Origin: Clostridia bacterium
GTDB taxonomy: Bacteria; Bacillota; Clostridia; Christensenellales; CAG-138
Assembly (NCBI GenBank): GCA_017523925.1
Contig: JAFWVQ010000020.1
Span: forward strand, 1-64,000
DNA length: 64,000 bases
Direction of reading: 5' to 3'
Positions 50,936 through 61,148 of this stretch are shown here, one piece after another; the stretch's first letter is position 1, and each line of letters starts with the position of its first letter. The position numbers and the translations under genes were made by a program. A model generated the notes under the pieces. It was not told the origin of the DNA. It made no database searches and was given only the letters and a program-made list of their open reading frames with translations.

Positions 50936-52609
50936 TCAGATGTCGATATCGAAAACTACGGGGATGATTATCGGGGTTCTGCGGGTCCTCTCCATCAGAA
51001 GCTGCTTGACGGCAGATTTGACAGCCGCAATGAGCTCTGCGTGCTCCTCACCCTTCTGCCTGACTATCCGCTCCGATGCAATGCTGAACACAAGCTGCTT
51101 TACTTCGTCGATCAGCTCATGCGAATCATTCAGATAGATGAAGCCCTTGGTCACTATCTCCGGCATGCCCGCAAGCTCGCCGGTCGAGCTTCTGAGCGGT
51201 ATCATGACCGAGAACAGGCCGGACTGCGAAAGCAGCCTTCTCTCTCTCAACACCGCTGCGCCGACGTCGCCAACGCCGAGGCCGTCCACAAGGAGGGAGC
51301 CGGAGGAAACGCCGCCGCTGATCTTCGCGTCCTTCGCGGTGATCTCAAGCACGTTGCCATTGTATAGAACGAAGATATTGTTCTCACCGATGCCCATCTG
51401 CTCGGCAAGCCCCGCATGGCGGTAGAGGTGGCGCGTTTCGCCATGGACCGGTATGAAGTACTTGGGCTTCAGCAGGTTGAACATCATTCTAAGCTCCTGC
51501 CGCCTGGCGTGACCAGAAACGTGAACGTCCGCAAGGCGGTCATAGATCATGTTTGCGCCGCGCTGAAAAAGGCGGTTGATGACCCTGCCTACGCTGCGCT
51601 CGTTGCCCGGTATGGCAGAAGCTGATATGATGACCGTGTCGCCCTTGCCCACGCTGAGCTTATGGTTGGCGTTCGCCATGCGGAACAAGCCGCTCATGGA
51701 CTCTCCCTGGCTGCCCGTAGTAAGCACGCAAACCTTGCTGTTCTCGTAATTTTTGAGCTGCTCAAGCTCCACAACGCAGTTTTCGGGCAGGTTCAGATAG
51801 CCGAGCTCCGAGGCGATACGGGCAATATTGACCATCGAACGCCCCTGGAAGCAAATAACGCGCTTATGCCGTATCGCTGTGTCCACGACCTGCTGGATAC
51901 GGTAGACGTTTGATGCAAACGATGCAACTATTATTCGCCCTTCGGCTTCTGAAAACACCTTTTCAAAGGTTTTTCCGATCTCCCTTTCAGATGGAGTGGA
52001 GCCCTCATGCTCGGCATTGGTGCTGTCCATCAGAAGTGCGAGCACGCCGTTTGCGCCGTATGCGGCAAAGCGGTTAACGTCGATAGGCTCGTCGTCCACC
52101 GGCGTATAGTCGACCTTAAAGTCGCCTGTGTGGATGACCACGCCGAGCGGAGTGGTAATTGCAAGAGCAACGGCGCCGGCAATGGAATGATTGACCTTGA
52201 TAAACTCGATCTTGAAGCAGCCGAGCTCGAAGCTTTCGCCGGGTGTTGTGCAGATAAGATCCGCGTTGACGATGCCGTATTCTTCAAGCTTATGCTCTAT
52301 GAGCGCAAGCGTGAAGCGTGTTCCATATATGGGCACGCGCACCTTCTGAAGCGCGTAGGGGAGGGAACCGATATGGTCCTCGTGCCCGTGAGTGATGATG
52401 AAAGCGCGAAGCTTTTCCTTATTGGCCTCGATATAGGTCATGTCGGGTATGACCATGTCCACGCCGAGCATGTCCTCATCGGGGAAGGCAAGTCCGCAGT
52501 CGATAACGATCATGTCATTGCCGTACTCGATCACGGTCATATTCTTCCCTATCTCACCAAGACCGCCGAGGGGGATTATCCTCAGCTTCGCGGTCTGTTT
52601 GACTGTCAA
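50936..52609 (-). CDS. rnjA: Ribonuclease J
   Basis: 557 residues. Metallo-beta-lactamase motifs: THGHEDHIG and HTGDFKVDYTP; beta-CASP motif LMDSTNAEHEGSTPSE, with GHARRQELRMMFNLLKPKYFIPVHGE nearby, then a C-terminal domain. It has 5'-to-3' exo- and endonuclease activity on mRNA and rRNA. The start codon is TTG with AAAGGAG 8 bases before it. Only one copy is seen here. Confidence 0.95.
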   Translation of the reverse strand: MTVKQTAKLRIIPLGGLGEIGKNMTVIEYGNDMIVIDCGLAFPDEDMLGVDMVIPDMTYIEANKEKLRAFIITHGHEDHIGSLPYALQKVRVPIYGTRFTLALIEHKLEEYGIVNADLICTTPGESFELGCFKIEFIKVNHSIAGAVALAITTPLGVVIHTGDFKVDYTPVDDEPIDVNRFAAYGANGVLALLMDSTNAEHEGSTPSEREIGKTFEKVFSEAEGRIIVASFASNVYRIQQVVDTAIRHKRVICFQGRSMVNIARIASELGYLNLPENCVVELEQLKNYENSKVCVLTTGSQGESMSGLFRMANANHKLSVGKGDTVIISASAIPGNERSVGRVINRLFQRGANMIYDRLADVHVSGHARRQELRMMFNLLKPKYFIPVHGETRHLYRHAGLAEQMGIGENNIFVLYNGNVLEITAKDAKISGGVSSGSLLVDGLGVGDVGAAVLRERRLLSQSGLFSVMIPLRSSTGELAGMPEIVTKGFIYLNDSHELIDEVKQLVFSIASERIVRQKGEEHAELIAAVKSAVKQLLMERTRRTPIIIPVVFDIDI

Positions 52610-52688
52610 AATATACTCCTTTCGAATTTCCGCACGCCATAGCGCCGCGGAAAAAACGTCTTATTCGTTGATCCAAGGAATGATAAGC

Positions 52689-54608
52689 TCATTCCTCCGA
52701 GAGCGAAGCGAGCCTTTCGGCGGCCTCCTCCCATTTTTTATATAGTGCGTCGAGCGCGCCGGAGAGCCTTTCGGCCTTCTCGGACAGCTCGCCCGCTTTT
52801 TTATAATCCGATGCAACTGCGGGGGACGCAAGCTCGTCATTAAGTGCGGCAAGCTCCGCTTCCGCATTTGCGATCGCCTTTTCGCAGCGCTCAAGCTCGC
52901 CCTTTGCACGGTTTACCGCGCTTTGGCGTTCCTTGCGCTCGCGGTAATCCATGGCGTTCTTCGAAACAGGCTTTTCGGCGCCAGTTTCTTCCTTCTGCTT
53001 GGCGGATACCGCCTCAAGATAGTCGTCGTAGCCACCGATGTATTCCTCAAGACCGTTCGGCGTCATGCGCAGGATACGGTCGGCAAGGCGGTTCACAAGA
53101 TAGCGATCGTGCGTCACGATCAGCATCGTGCCGTTGTATTCATCCAAAGCAATTTCAAGCGCCTCGCGGGAAGCGATGTCGAGATGGTTGGTCGGCTCGT
53201 CAAGCAGCAGAAGATTTGCCTTGGTGAGCATCAGCTTCAAGAGCTGGACCCTTGCAAGCTCTCCTCCCGAAAGCGTTCCGAGGGGCTTGTTCACGTCGTC
53301 ACCCCTAAACAGAAAGGCCGCAAGCGCGTTGCAGATATCCTTGTGGGAGATCGTGGTATAGTATTTGTCCCAAACCTCGCGAAGAACCGTGTTGTTCGGA
53401 TCGAACTGCGTGAGGGTCTGCTCATAATACGCGCTTTCAACATGCGCGCCGAGATAGAAGCTGCCCTCGCTTGCTCTGAGCCTTCCCGCGATTATGTTTA
53501 AAAGAGTGGTCTTTCCGCAGCCGTTGTCGCCGAGCAAAAATACCTTTTCGCCCTTTTTTATCAGCATATCCACGCCCGAAAAGATGCGCTTGCCGTCAAA
53601 CGCCTTGCCTAGTGAACGGGCAACGAGAACGTCGTTTCCACCGGTTTCCTTGGCTTCGAAATGGAAGTGGATGGATGCGCTGTCCCTCTCGGGCGCAACA
53701 AGCGTTTCCTTTAATCTGTCAGCCTGCTTCTGCTTGGATGCGGCCGTTATGAAATTATGCGCCTGTCCCCAGCGCCGCTGCTGCTCAACGATGCCTTCGA
53801 TGCGCCTGATCTCTTTTTGTGTGCGCAGATAACGGCGCATCTCCAGCTCGCGAGCGGTGCTGCGAAGCTCGAGATGGCGGGAATAGTTGCCCTGCGAGAT
53901 ATAAAGCCGCAGATCCTTCAGCTCGATGGTCCTGTTCGTAACGCGGTCGAGGAAGTAGCGGTCGTGCGAGATAACGATGAACGATCCGCGATATGCGCTC
54001 AAAAAGCCTTCAAGCCATTCGATCGAGGAAACGTCGAGATGGTTGGTCGGTTCGTCAAGCAGCAAAAGATTCGCATCCGAAAGCAGCAGCCGAGCAAGCT
54101 GCGCCTTGTTTTTCTGCCCGCCGCTGAAGGAGCCGATGCTCCGTTCGAGTTCAGCTTCGGTAAAGCCGAGGCCGAGCAGGGTGGAGCGAGTGCGTGCGCG
54201 ATAGGTCGCGCCGTCCCTGTCATAGTAGCGGTCGTGCAGCCTCTGCTGACGCGCAAGCGTTTTTTCATCCGCCTTGCCGCTTGAAGCGATCTCCTCAGCG
54301 ATACGCTCAAGCTCTGCTTCGATATCCATCAGCTCTGAGAAAACAGAAAGTGTGTATTCGTACAGCGAGCAGCTTTCATTAGAAACCTTCTGCTCCATGC
54401 TGCCGATCTTCGTTGTGGCAGGCGCATAGATGCTGCCCTCGTCATAGCTCTCTAGCCCGAGAAGTATGCGGAACAATGTGGATTTGCCGCAGCCGTTGAC
54501 TCCGACAAAGCCAATATGGTCGCCTTCGTTCACTTCAAATGAGATGTCCTCAAACAGAACTCTGGTGACGTATGATTTTTTTAGCTCACGAACACCCAGT
54601 AAAGGCAT
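52689..54608 (-). CDS. ABC-F family ATPase
   Basis: 639 residues: two ABC domains (Walker A GVNGCGKSTLFR and GDNGCGKTTLLN; signatures SFSGGQKNKAQLARL and TLSGGELARVQLLKL; Walker B LLLLDEPTNHLD twice), no membrane segment, an Arg/Gln-rich linker and a C-terminal coiled coil (about 545-635). This is the Uup/EttA-type translation factor group; some members protect ribosomes from antibiotics, but the sequence alone does not show resistance. ATG 54608 has TTGGAG upstream. Confidence 0.93.
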   Translation of the reverse strand: MPLLGVRELKKSYVTRVLFEDISFEVNEGDHIGFVGVNGCGKSTLFRILLGLESYDEGSIYAPATTKIGSMEQKVSNESCSLYEYTLSVFSELMDIEAELERIAEEIASSGKADEKTLARQQRLHDRYYDRDGATYRARTRSTLLGLGFTEAELERSIGSFSGGQKNKAQLARLLLSDANLLLLDEPTNHLDVSSIEWLEGFLSAYRGSFIVISHDRYFLDRVTNRTIELKDLRLYISQGNYSRHLELRSTARELEMRRYLRTQKEIRRIEGIVEQQRRWGQAHNFITAASKQKQADRLKETLVAPERDSASIHFHFEAKETGGNDVLVARSLGKAFDGKRIFSGVDMLIKKGEKVFLLGDNGCGKTTLLNIIAGRLRASEGSFYLGAHVESAYYEQTLTQFDPNNTVLREVWDKYYTTISHKDICNALAAFLFRGDDVNKPLGTLSGGELARVQLLKLMLTKANLLLLDEPTNHLDIASREALEIALDEYNGTMLIVTHDRYLVNRLADRILRMTPNGLEEYIGGYDDYLEAVSAKQKEETGAEKPVSKNAMDYRERKERQSAVNRAKGELERCEKAIANAEAELAALNDELASPAVASDYKKAGELSEKAERLSGALDALYKKWEEAAERLASLSEE

Positions 54609-54671
54609 GTTATTCTCCAAGTAAAGCGGATAATCCGGCGGAATACTCCGGCTAAGATCCCTGTTCGGGCG

Positions 54672-55385
54672 TCAAAGGCCCATTTCGGTGTAGCGCTCCC
54701 AATCGCGGTGCATATAGCGCGAAATGGGTCTTATGGTCCCTATGTATGCAGGATCGAGCCCCTCGGACTCGGCATACTCGCGAAACTCTGATATGATGGG
54801 CTCGCAGCCGATGGTGTATTTGACCGGCAGACCCGTCGCCTCGCTCACGCGCTTCACCATATCGTAGCCGTCGATAAGCTCGATCAGCGCGGTCTCCTGC
54901 GATAGATTGGTATTGTTCACGATCGCGGATATGGCAATCCTGCCCGCCTCTGTTACCTTGCCGATCATATCGAGATTGAGCTCGAGCTCACAAGAGAACG
55001 GACGGCGCGCGTTAATTACGTACAGCACTTCGATATTATCAACGTCCTTAAAGAAACGCTTGTACTGCCCGAGCGCTATCGCACCCGCAGCATCGCCGCC
55101 AACGTCGAAAATAACGACGTCGCTGTCGTTGGAAAACACGGAGTAGATCTCCGCAGGAAGGCTCGGGATCTCCACGCCGAGCATTGCATAGGTGGGGGAG
55201 AAAAGCTTTATTCCCGCCGCCTCAAGCTCGCTGCTTCGCTCGGTGGAGCGAAAATACGGATTGATTATGTCTAGGTCAACGAGCGTGACCTTGCTTCCTT
55301 TTTCTGCGGCCTCGAAGGCAAGGTTCAGCGAAAGTTCGGTCTTGCCTGAGCCGAAATTACCTATCACCACAATGTATTTTTTCAT
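54672..55385 (-). CDS. MinD/CobQ-type P-loop ATPase
   Basis: 237 residues with a Walker A of the form GNFGSGKTELSLNLA, then VTLVDLDIINPYFRS and VVIFDVGGD, features of the SIMIBI/MinD-like group though with an uncommon P-loop. It looks like a soluble nucleotide-binding regulator or cobQ-like enzyme. ATG 55385 has AGGA upstream; it starts 28 bp after the FAD-enzyme gene. No partner is evident. Confidence 0.8.
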   Translation of the reverse strand: MKKYIVVIGNFGSGKTELSLNLAFEAAEKGSKVTLVDLDIINPYFRSTERSSELEAAGIKLFSPTYAMLGVEIPSLPAEIYSVFSNDSDVVIFDVGGDAAGAIALGQYKRFFKDVDNIEVLYVINARRPFSCELELNLDMIGKVTEAGRIAISAIVNNTNLSQETALIELIDGYDMVKRVSEATGLPVKYTIGCEPIISEFREYAESEGLDPAYIGTIRPISRYMHRDWERYTEMGL

Positions 55386-55413
55386 TGTATTATCCTGCAT
55401 ATTCAACTTTGCT

Positions 55414-57021
55414 TCACTTTGTGGGCTTTATAACGCCCATTATCCTTTCGGCGGCACGCATTCCATCCACTGCCGCGCTGACGATGCCGCCCGCGTAACC
55501 CGCGCCTTCGCCGACGGGGTAGAGCCCCTTGAGGCGAGTGGCTTCACCGTTTTCATCGCGCATGATGCGAACGGGTGCACTCGAGCGGCTTTCAACAGCG
55601 GTCAGCACCGCATCGTACATATCGAATCCGCGTATCATTCTTGAGAAGGCGCGAATGCCGTCCCTTATGCCGTTTGCGATCGTGGGCGGCATGCACTCGG
55701 AGATATCCTTGTTCACAACGTTCGGACGATACGTCGGCTTGATCGCGCCAAAGCCGGAGGGCACCCGTTCGAGCAGAAAATCGCCAACGCGCATAGCAGG
55801 CGCGGAGAAATCGCCTCCGCCGAGCAGGAAAGCCTTTTTCTCAAGCTTTTCCTGGAAAATTAGGCCGCCGAGCGGATCGCTGCCGAAATCAGATGGGTTC
55901 ACCTGAACGATGATCGCGGAGTTGGCGTATTCGCCGTTTCTTGCGTGATAGCTCATGCCGTTTGTGACAACCTGTTCCTTATCGGAGGAAGAGCCCACCA
56001 CAACGCCGCCCGGGCACATACAGAAGGTATAAACGCCGCGATCGCCGCTCTTGCCGGTTTTGCCCGTGAGCCTGTATTCAGCCGCTCCAAGGCGCGGATG
56101 CCCGGCAAATTTGCCGTACTGCGATCTGTCGATAAAGCTCTGAGGATGCTCGATGCGCGCGCCAACGGCGAAGGGCTTCGCCTTAATCTCCAGGCCGCTT
56201 GAATAGAGCATGCGATAGGTGTCCCTGGCGGCCTGACCGACTGCAAGCACTACGGCGGAGCAGGGGAGCTTCTCACTGCCGTTCACGGTCACGGAAGCGA
56301 TCCTTCCGTCCTTTTCTTCAAAGCCCGTGAAGATCGCTCCAAAGCGCACCGAAACGCCCATGCTTTCAAGCTCCCTGCGCATATTCAACACGACCCTTGA
56401 AAGCACGTCGGTACCGATATGCGGCTTGGCTTCGGCAGCGATATCATCGCTTGCGCCGAAACGGATCAGCGTTTCAAGCACTTCCTTCGAACGCACGTCC
56501 TTGATCCTGGTCGTAAGCTTGCCGTCGGAGAAGGTACCGGCGCCGCCCTCGCCGAACATAATATTGCTGTTCGGATCGAGCTCTGCTTTTGCAAAGAATC
56601 TGTCTACGTCCTTTTTGCGCTCGTCTATCGCTCTGCCGCGCTCGAGCACAACAACTTCGTATCCATAGCGTGCAAGCTCGTAGGCCGCGAAAAGCCCTGC
56701 GGGGCCGAGGCCGACCACCACAACAGGCGCATCCTGCGGCTTATCGCCGAACACGGGCTCGGAGTTCTCGCGAACAGGAGCCCTGCCGATATTCTTTCTT
56801 TCAAGCGACGCTATACGCTTGGCGTTCTCTGCGGAAACCTCGAAGCACACCGAATAGATGCTCCTGATGTCGTTCTTGTCCCTCGCGTCGAGCGAATGCC
56901 GAACTATGCGGATATTTTCGATCTCGGAAACGCTGAGGCGTATGTGAGCCGAAAGCAGCAGCGCAAGCGCGCTTTCATCGGCGTTAAAGGGAAGATCGAG
57001 GTTGGTTGCTATAAGTTCCAT
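55414..57021 (-). CDS. FAD-dependent oxidoreductase (COG2509-like)
   Basis: 535 residues. An N-terminal ferredoxin-like region (1-90) leads to the FAD dinucleotide fold VVVVGLGPAGLFAAYELARYG, then GGAGTFSDGKL, HIGTDVLSRV, a late DFSAPAMRVGDF and the GLYPVGEGAGYAGGI FAD-binding end. This is an uncharacterised, widely conserved flavoprotein family. It starts 57 bp after cdaR and may be co-transcribed. Confidence 0.88.
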   Translation of the reverse strand: MELIATNLDLPFNADESALALLLSAHIRLSVSEIENIRIVRHSLDARDKNDIRSIYSVCFEVSAENAKRIASLERKNIGRAPVRENSEPVFGDKPQDAPVVVVGLGPAGLFAAYELARYGYEVVVLERGRAIDERKKDVDRFFAKAELDPNSNIMFGEGGAGTFSDGKLTTRIKDVRSKEVLETLIRFGASDDIAAEAKPHIGTDVLSRVVLNMRRELESMGVSVRFGAIFTGFEEKDGRIASVTVNGSEKLPCSAVVLAVGQAARDTYRMLYSSGLEIKAKPFAVGARIEHPQSFIDRSQYGKFAGHPRLGAAEYRLTGKTGKSGDRGVYTFCMCPGGVVVGSSSDKEQVVTNGMSYHARNGEYANSAIIVQVNPSDFGSDPLGGLIFQEKLEKKAFLLGGGDFSAPAMRVGDFLLERVPSGFGAIKPTYRPNVVNKDISECMPPTIANGIRDGIRAFSRMIRGFDMYDAVLTAVESRSSAPVRIMRDENGEATRLKGLYPVGEGAGYAGGIVSAAVDGMRAAERIMGVIKPTK

Positions 57022-57078
57022 TATCGGGTAAATCTCCTAAGATCGATGATCGCTGTTTTCAACATTTATGCCTTATCA

Positions 57079-58608
57079 TCAGCCGCCCGTAGCAGTCGTG
57101 ATGGTGCAGAAGGATTTTTGCACGCTTATGCTGACGCTTCCGTCGGTAAGCCAGCTCGGCTCCCCGTCGACCGTCATCTTCGGCGTGATCTCATGAGTGC
57201 CCCTTGCAAAGCCCGAAACGTCGAGCAACAGATGGATATTGCTCTGCGCAAGATCGTTCACGATCCTTGCGGGTCCGAGGAGCTGAACTGTGAAGGTGCG
57301 AGTTCCGTACAGGTAATTGAACAGCTCGGTATTCTCGCCCGTGATCTCAACATCGCTGATCGGGATCGTGAAGGCGCGCTGAACGGTCTTGTCCGCAACC
57401 TCGATGGTGACGAAGAAATTGTTGTCGCTGAGCAGCACTGCATCACCCGTGATACCCATTATATTAACGCGCTGAGTATGCGTTCCCGGGTAGAGGTTTG
57501 AAACGTTTATCGGCTCAAGATAAACGGAATCCGCAACGGATTCAAGCGCATCCTGCGGCGCGGCGATACTGAAGGTGGGCGGATTAACGAAAATGGAGGT
57601 GAGCTCATAATTCTCGTTGATCTCGCCTGAGAGCAGCAGATAGTTCTGCAATTCAAGCTCAACGTAGGGACGAATGCTCATTCGCACCGTGACGGCGGGA
57701 ATAGCGCCGATAACGCCTTTCTTATCGAGCACGTTCTGATCCTCATCCAACAGCTCCGGTACGAAGGATTCGTTTATATCGGTCATGCGCTCGCTGAGAT
57801 CGATCACGCAGTTTGCCTTTACGATACTGCTGATCTTTTCTTCTGCGCCCGAGATATTGATATTGCCGTTGACCCCCGCATTCGTGGTGAGGGTCGGGTC
57901 GTTGTGCCAGTAACCGTCCGGCAAGCTGTTCACAAACGAATACGTTATGGGAACCGAGCGCGTAACGTAGTTATCAACCGTTATTGTAATGGTGGAGGGC
58001 TCGATCGATATCGGCGTGCCGATGGTCGAGGTCGCGGAGATGGGCAGCTCGTAAACGCCGGGGCTCCTGATGTCGTTCAGATTGATCGAGGCGGAGACGA
58101 TCTCGCCAAGCGCGCTGTTGAATCTGGGAAGATCGTTCAGCGTAGTGCGGATGTTTACGGCAACGCTCGGAAGCGAGCTTGTGATCTCGTCGCTAATGAT
58201 AAGGTTTCTCGAGCGAAGACCGGCTTCACTTCCGCCATCCACGGAAAGATGAACGTTCTCGATGCGCTTCGTTCGGACCGGGTTCTCCGTCATGAGCACA
58301 TAACCCCAGATCGTGACAGCGATCAGCAGCGCCGCAAGCGCATAGCCGATCTTGCGGAAGAACGCATGCTTATACCACGGCACGCGCACGTCCGATTGAG
58401 CTTCCGCAGCTTTCTCGGAAGACGCTGACGGAAGAATTTCGCCTCTTGAAACGGCGTGGGCCGATTGGGTGTCGCCTGCTGCGGAAACGCGTTCACTCGG
58501 CGGCAGCGCCGAAGCTTCGCGCTCCGAATTTGCCTCGTGCGAAGCGGGCGGCTCAGATACGGACTTATCCGTATTTTCGAGTATCGGATTATCGTTTGCT
58601 GTTGTCAT
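57079..58608 (-). CDS. cdaR: CdaA regulatory protein CdaR (YbbR repeats)
   Basis: 509 residues. A disordered cytoplasmic N-terminus (1-90), one membrane helix (IGYALAALLIAVTIWGYVLM), then several YbbR repeats outside the cell. In Bacillus and Listeria it binds CdaA and modulates cyclic di-AMP production. It overlaps cdaA by 20 bp. The N-terminal tail is unusually long and acidic/serine-rich. Confidence 0.9.
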   Translation of the reverse strand: MTTANDNPILENTDKSVSEPPASHEANSEREASALPPSERVSAAGDTQSAHAVSRGEILPSASSEKAAEAQSDVRVPWYKHAFFRKIGYALAALLIAVTIWGYVLMTENPVRTKRIENVHLSVDGGSEAGLRSRNLIISDEITSSLPSVAVNIRTTLNDLPRFNSALGEIVSASINLNDIRSPGVYELPISATSTIGTPISIEPSTITITVDNYVTRSVPITYSFVNSLPDGYWHNDPTLTTNAGVNGNINISGAEEKISSIVKANCVIDLSERMTDINESFVPELLDEDQNVLDKKGVIGAIPAVTVRMSIRPYVELELQNYLLLSGEINENYELTSIFVNPPTFSIAAPQDALESVADSVYLEPINVSNLYPGTHTQRVNIMGITGDAVLLSDNNFFVTIEVADKTVQRAFTIPISDVEITGENTELFNYLYGTRTFTVQLLGPARIVNDLAQSNIHLLLDVSGFARGTHEITPKMTVDGEPSWLTDGSVSISVQKSFCTITTATGG

Positions 58609-59437
58609 TTTTGAAAAACCTCTTGGTGATAAGAGTCAGCGGCCTCTCGGGCTCGGTCTGAATGAAAACGCCCTCAAGCAGTTCGGTCAGTGCAGCCTTG
58701 TCCACGTAGCGGGTGAGCTTGCCGTTTTCCGCATACGATATAACGCCGGTTTCCTCTGAAACAACGAGCGTAAGGCAGTCGGATACGGACGAGATCCCAA
58801 GAGCGGCACGATGCCTCGTTCCGAGCTCGCGCGATATGTTCGGATCGTTGAAAAGAGGAAGCACGCAGGCGGCATAATGAACGCGTCCGTCACGGATGAT
58901 GACAGCGCCGTCGTGCAGGGGAGTGTTGGGCTCGAAAATGTTTTCAAGCAGCGCGCCGGTGATATGCGCATCCACGTTCGTACCCGTAGGCAGGAATTCA
59001 TCGAGCTTCGTGTCGCGCTCGATAACGATCAGTGCGCCGACCTTGCGCTTTGAGAGCCTTATCAGCACGTTCGTCATCTCGCGAACGATGTCTGCGCCAT
59101 CCGCCTCGGTCCTGCCGGCGATATTGAGCTTGAATCTGCCGAGATGAGCAAGACCGCGCCGGATCTCTGGCTGAAACAGCACGATAACGATCACAATACC
59201 GGAAACAAGCAGCGTGTTCAAAAGATAGTTGACTGTGTAGAGATTGAAAACAGCGCTCAAAAGCATTATGACCAGCAGCACAACAAGCCCCTTCAACAGC
59301 TGAAAGGCACGAGTGTTGACCGAGACGTCGATTATTTTATATACGATAAAGGCGATGATAAGTATGTCCAACAGATCCTGAAAACGGAACTCCGCAAGAC
59401 CGTTGCCTATCGCGCTCATTATTTCATCAAAATGCAT
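58589..59437 (-). CDS. cdaA: Diadenylate cyclase CdaA
   Basis: 282 residues. Three N-terminal membrane helices precede the DAC domain with LHDGAVII and GTRHRAALG, the catalytic motifs. It makes cyclic di-AMP from two ATP; the nucleotide controls potassium uptake, osmotic balance and cell wall. The usual third gene glmM does not follow cdaR. First gene of the minus-strand run. Confidence 0.95.
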   Translation of the reverse strand: MHFDEIMSAIGNGLAEFRFQDLLDILIIAFIVYKIIDVSVNTRAFQLLKGLVVLLVIMLLSAVFNLYTVNYLLNTLLVSGIVIVIVLFQPEIRRGLAHLGRFKLNIAGRTEADGADIVREMTNVLIRLSKRKVGALIVIERDTKLDEFLPTGTNVDAHITGALLENIFEPNTPLHDGAVIIRDGRVHYAACVLPLFNDPNISRELGTRHRAALGISSVSDCLTLVVSEETGVISYAENGKLTRYVDKAALTELLEGVFIQTEPERPLTLITKRFFKNDNSKR

Positions 59438-59680
59438 TCTGCCCTCCCGGATCGCGCTCAGGACCGCTCAAGAGCGCAAAAACCAGAAAAATATAATGAA
59501 AATCAGGGTATATTGGCTTGCAAAGCCAACACTTTTCCATGCTACCCATTAACTCTACTATATCATAACACAAATCGAATGAAAATTGTAGTCGCTTTTG
59601 TTAACTTTTTATGTTTTTTTCATAAGTCGAGCTATATAATCTTTGAAAATAATGAATTATTCCGAATTCAGAAAACAGTG

Positions 59681-59709
59681 TTGCAAAAATTGAATAATTG
59701 TGCTATAAT
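59681..59709 (+). promoter_or_regulatory. Promoter of the ArsR-type regulator
   Basis: TTGCAA (59681-59686), 17-bp spacer, TATAAT (59704-59709). The region 59438-59752 between the divergent genes is AT-rich and otherwise without signals. Confidence 0.6.
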
Positions 59710-59752
59710 AGAATGAGTTAATTCTGGAGTGTTATTCAGGCGGTCTTTTATC

Positions 59753-60889
59753 ATGAATGTAAAAATGATTAGAGAGCCATTTCTTTTGTATGAAACATTG
59801 GGAATGGTCGGCAAGTATTATTCGAAGAGTTCCTTCGTTAAAACTGCCGAAGTGCTTATAGGTAAATACGGAAGTCTATTGACTCCGAGCCAGATCAGTG
59901 ATCTGAACAGCAACGCTATGCTTGCAGAACAGTTCACTAACGTTGTTTGCGCCGATCTCGATTTGGACTCGCCCGACGTCAAATTCTTCTTCAAGCCCTT
60001 CGATACCGGAAGGCCAAACGAGCTCAACAACGTTGCGCGCGTTCTGTTGCTCTCGCTTTTGGGTTTGACGCATACCGATTTCGATGAGCAGATCGAGGAG
60101 ACCAAAAGGCGCTGGCACAGGTTCCAGGAAGAGGGCGTGGAGATAGTCGAGTTCACAAACGCGGGCATCTCTCTTATGAGTGCGCATGGCAGGCCGATGC
60201 CCACTCTTTTTGAGCAGCTCTATGCGCTTCAGTATCCCCACGAAGCAAAGATGGACGCATTCAGGGTGCTTGATAATTTCGATTATTATATCGACAAGCT
60301 TGCCGATCTGCTTCGTCCGTATTCCATGAGGCTCAAAGAGGGCATGTCGAGGCTTGCGCCCATCTACTCGATGACGGCCGATTATTGGGAGCACAGCTTC
60401 AAGAGCATGAATCGCGATCAGTTCCTCGAGCTTGTGCGCGTCGATCCCGAAAACGAGAAGTTCCTCGAAACGAGCGTTGCCGTCAGTCTTTTCTTCTTCA
60501 ACGAGATCGGTTACGGTTACGACATCGTCAACGGCTCGGATGATGAGATCACCACCATCTTCATCGGCGCGGCGGTTTATCCCGAGTTCACCAAGGGCTA
60601 TTCCGAGCGCAGGGCCGATCGTCTTGCCGACATTATGAAGTCCTTCTCCGATCCCATCAAGCTTGAGATTCTTGCAAAGCTTTCCAAGGGGCCGGACTAT
60701 TGCCTCAACCTTGCGCAGCAGATGAAGCTCAACGCTGGCAACGTGTCAAGGCATCTTACCTCTCTCTACGACTGCGGTCTTCTTCTGAAGGAAAGGCATA
60801 TCGGCAGAACCTACTACAATACCGATATAGAGGCCGTTCGGCACGCTTTTGAGGATGTTGAGGCGTATATCCTCGGCTCCAACCGTTAA
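59753..60889 (+). CDS. ArsR-type regulator with large N-terminal domain
   Basis: 378 residues. The C-terminal 85 residues are a winged helix of the ArsR/SmtB kind (IMKSFSDPIKLEILAKLSKGPDYCLNLAQQMKLNAGNVSRHL). The first 280 residues form a helical domain I do not recognise, and the overall size is three times the usual ArsR. No metal-binding cysteines of the classic CxC type are evident. The start may be ATG 59753 or GTG 59729; neither has a good RBS. It is followed by a strong terminator, so it is a single-gene unit. Confidence 0.75.
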   Translation: MNVKMIREPFLLYETLGMVGKYYSKSSFVKTAEVLIGKYGSLLTPSQISDLNSNAMLAEQFTNVVCADLDLDSPDVKFFFKPFDTGRPNELNNVARVLLLSLLGLTHTDFDEQIEETKRRWHRFQEEGVEIVEFTNAGISLMSAHGRPMPTLFEQLYALQYPHEAKMDAFRVLDNFDYYIDKLADLLRPYSMRLKEGMSRLAPIYSMTADYWEHSFKSMNRDQFLELVRVDPENEKFLETSVAVSLFFFNEIGYGYDIVNGSDDEITTIFIGAAVYPEFTKGYSERRADRLADIMKSFSDPIKLEILAKLSKGPDYCLNLAQQMKLNAGNVSRHLTSLYDCGLLLKERHIGRTYYNTDIEAVRHAFEDVEAYILGSNR

Positions 60890-60948
60890 ACACTGTGCGT
60901 GCGGAGTGGACTAGCTATCCTCTCTGCGGAACCGGCGCACGTTGTTTT

Positions 60949-60984
60949 GGCTTCACAAGACTCGTTTTTGTGAAGCCGTTTTAG
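60949..60984 (+). terminator. Terminator of the ArsR-type gene
   Basis: GGCTTCACAA (60949-60958) pairs perfectly with TTGTGAAGCC (60968-60977), followed by GTTTTAGTTT. Confidence 0.8.
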
Positions 60985-61148
60985 TTTATATGCCATCTTT
61001 TACCGCAGCTTTTTTCTTCTTTAGCCTGCTTCGCCGTCTTTCTGCCATTGACATAGATTCCATTATCGCTTATACTTTCATGGGGTTGGAGCGTGATACG
61101 AACGGCTATCAGCCACAATTCACTCCTTTCACGTCGGAGGTTCTTAAT

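Noticed and set aside
60942..61148. N-terminal extension of the NUDIX gene
   Set aside because: It begins within a terminator hairpin; the ATG at 61149 has a good RBS and gives a normal NUDIX length.
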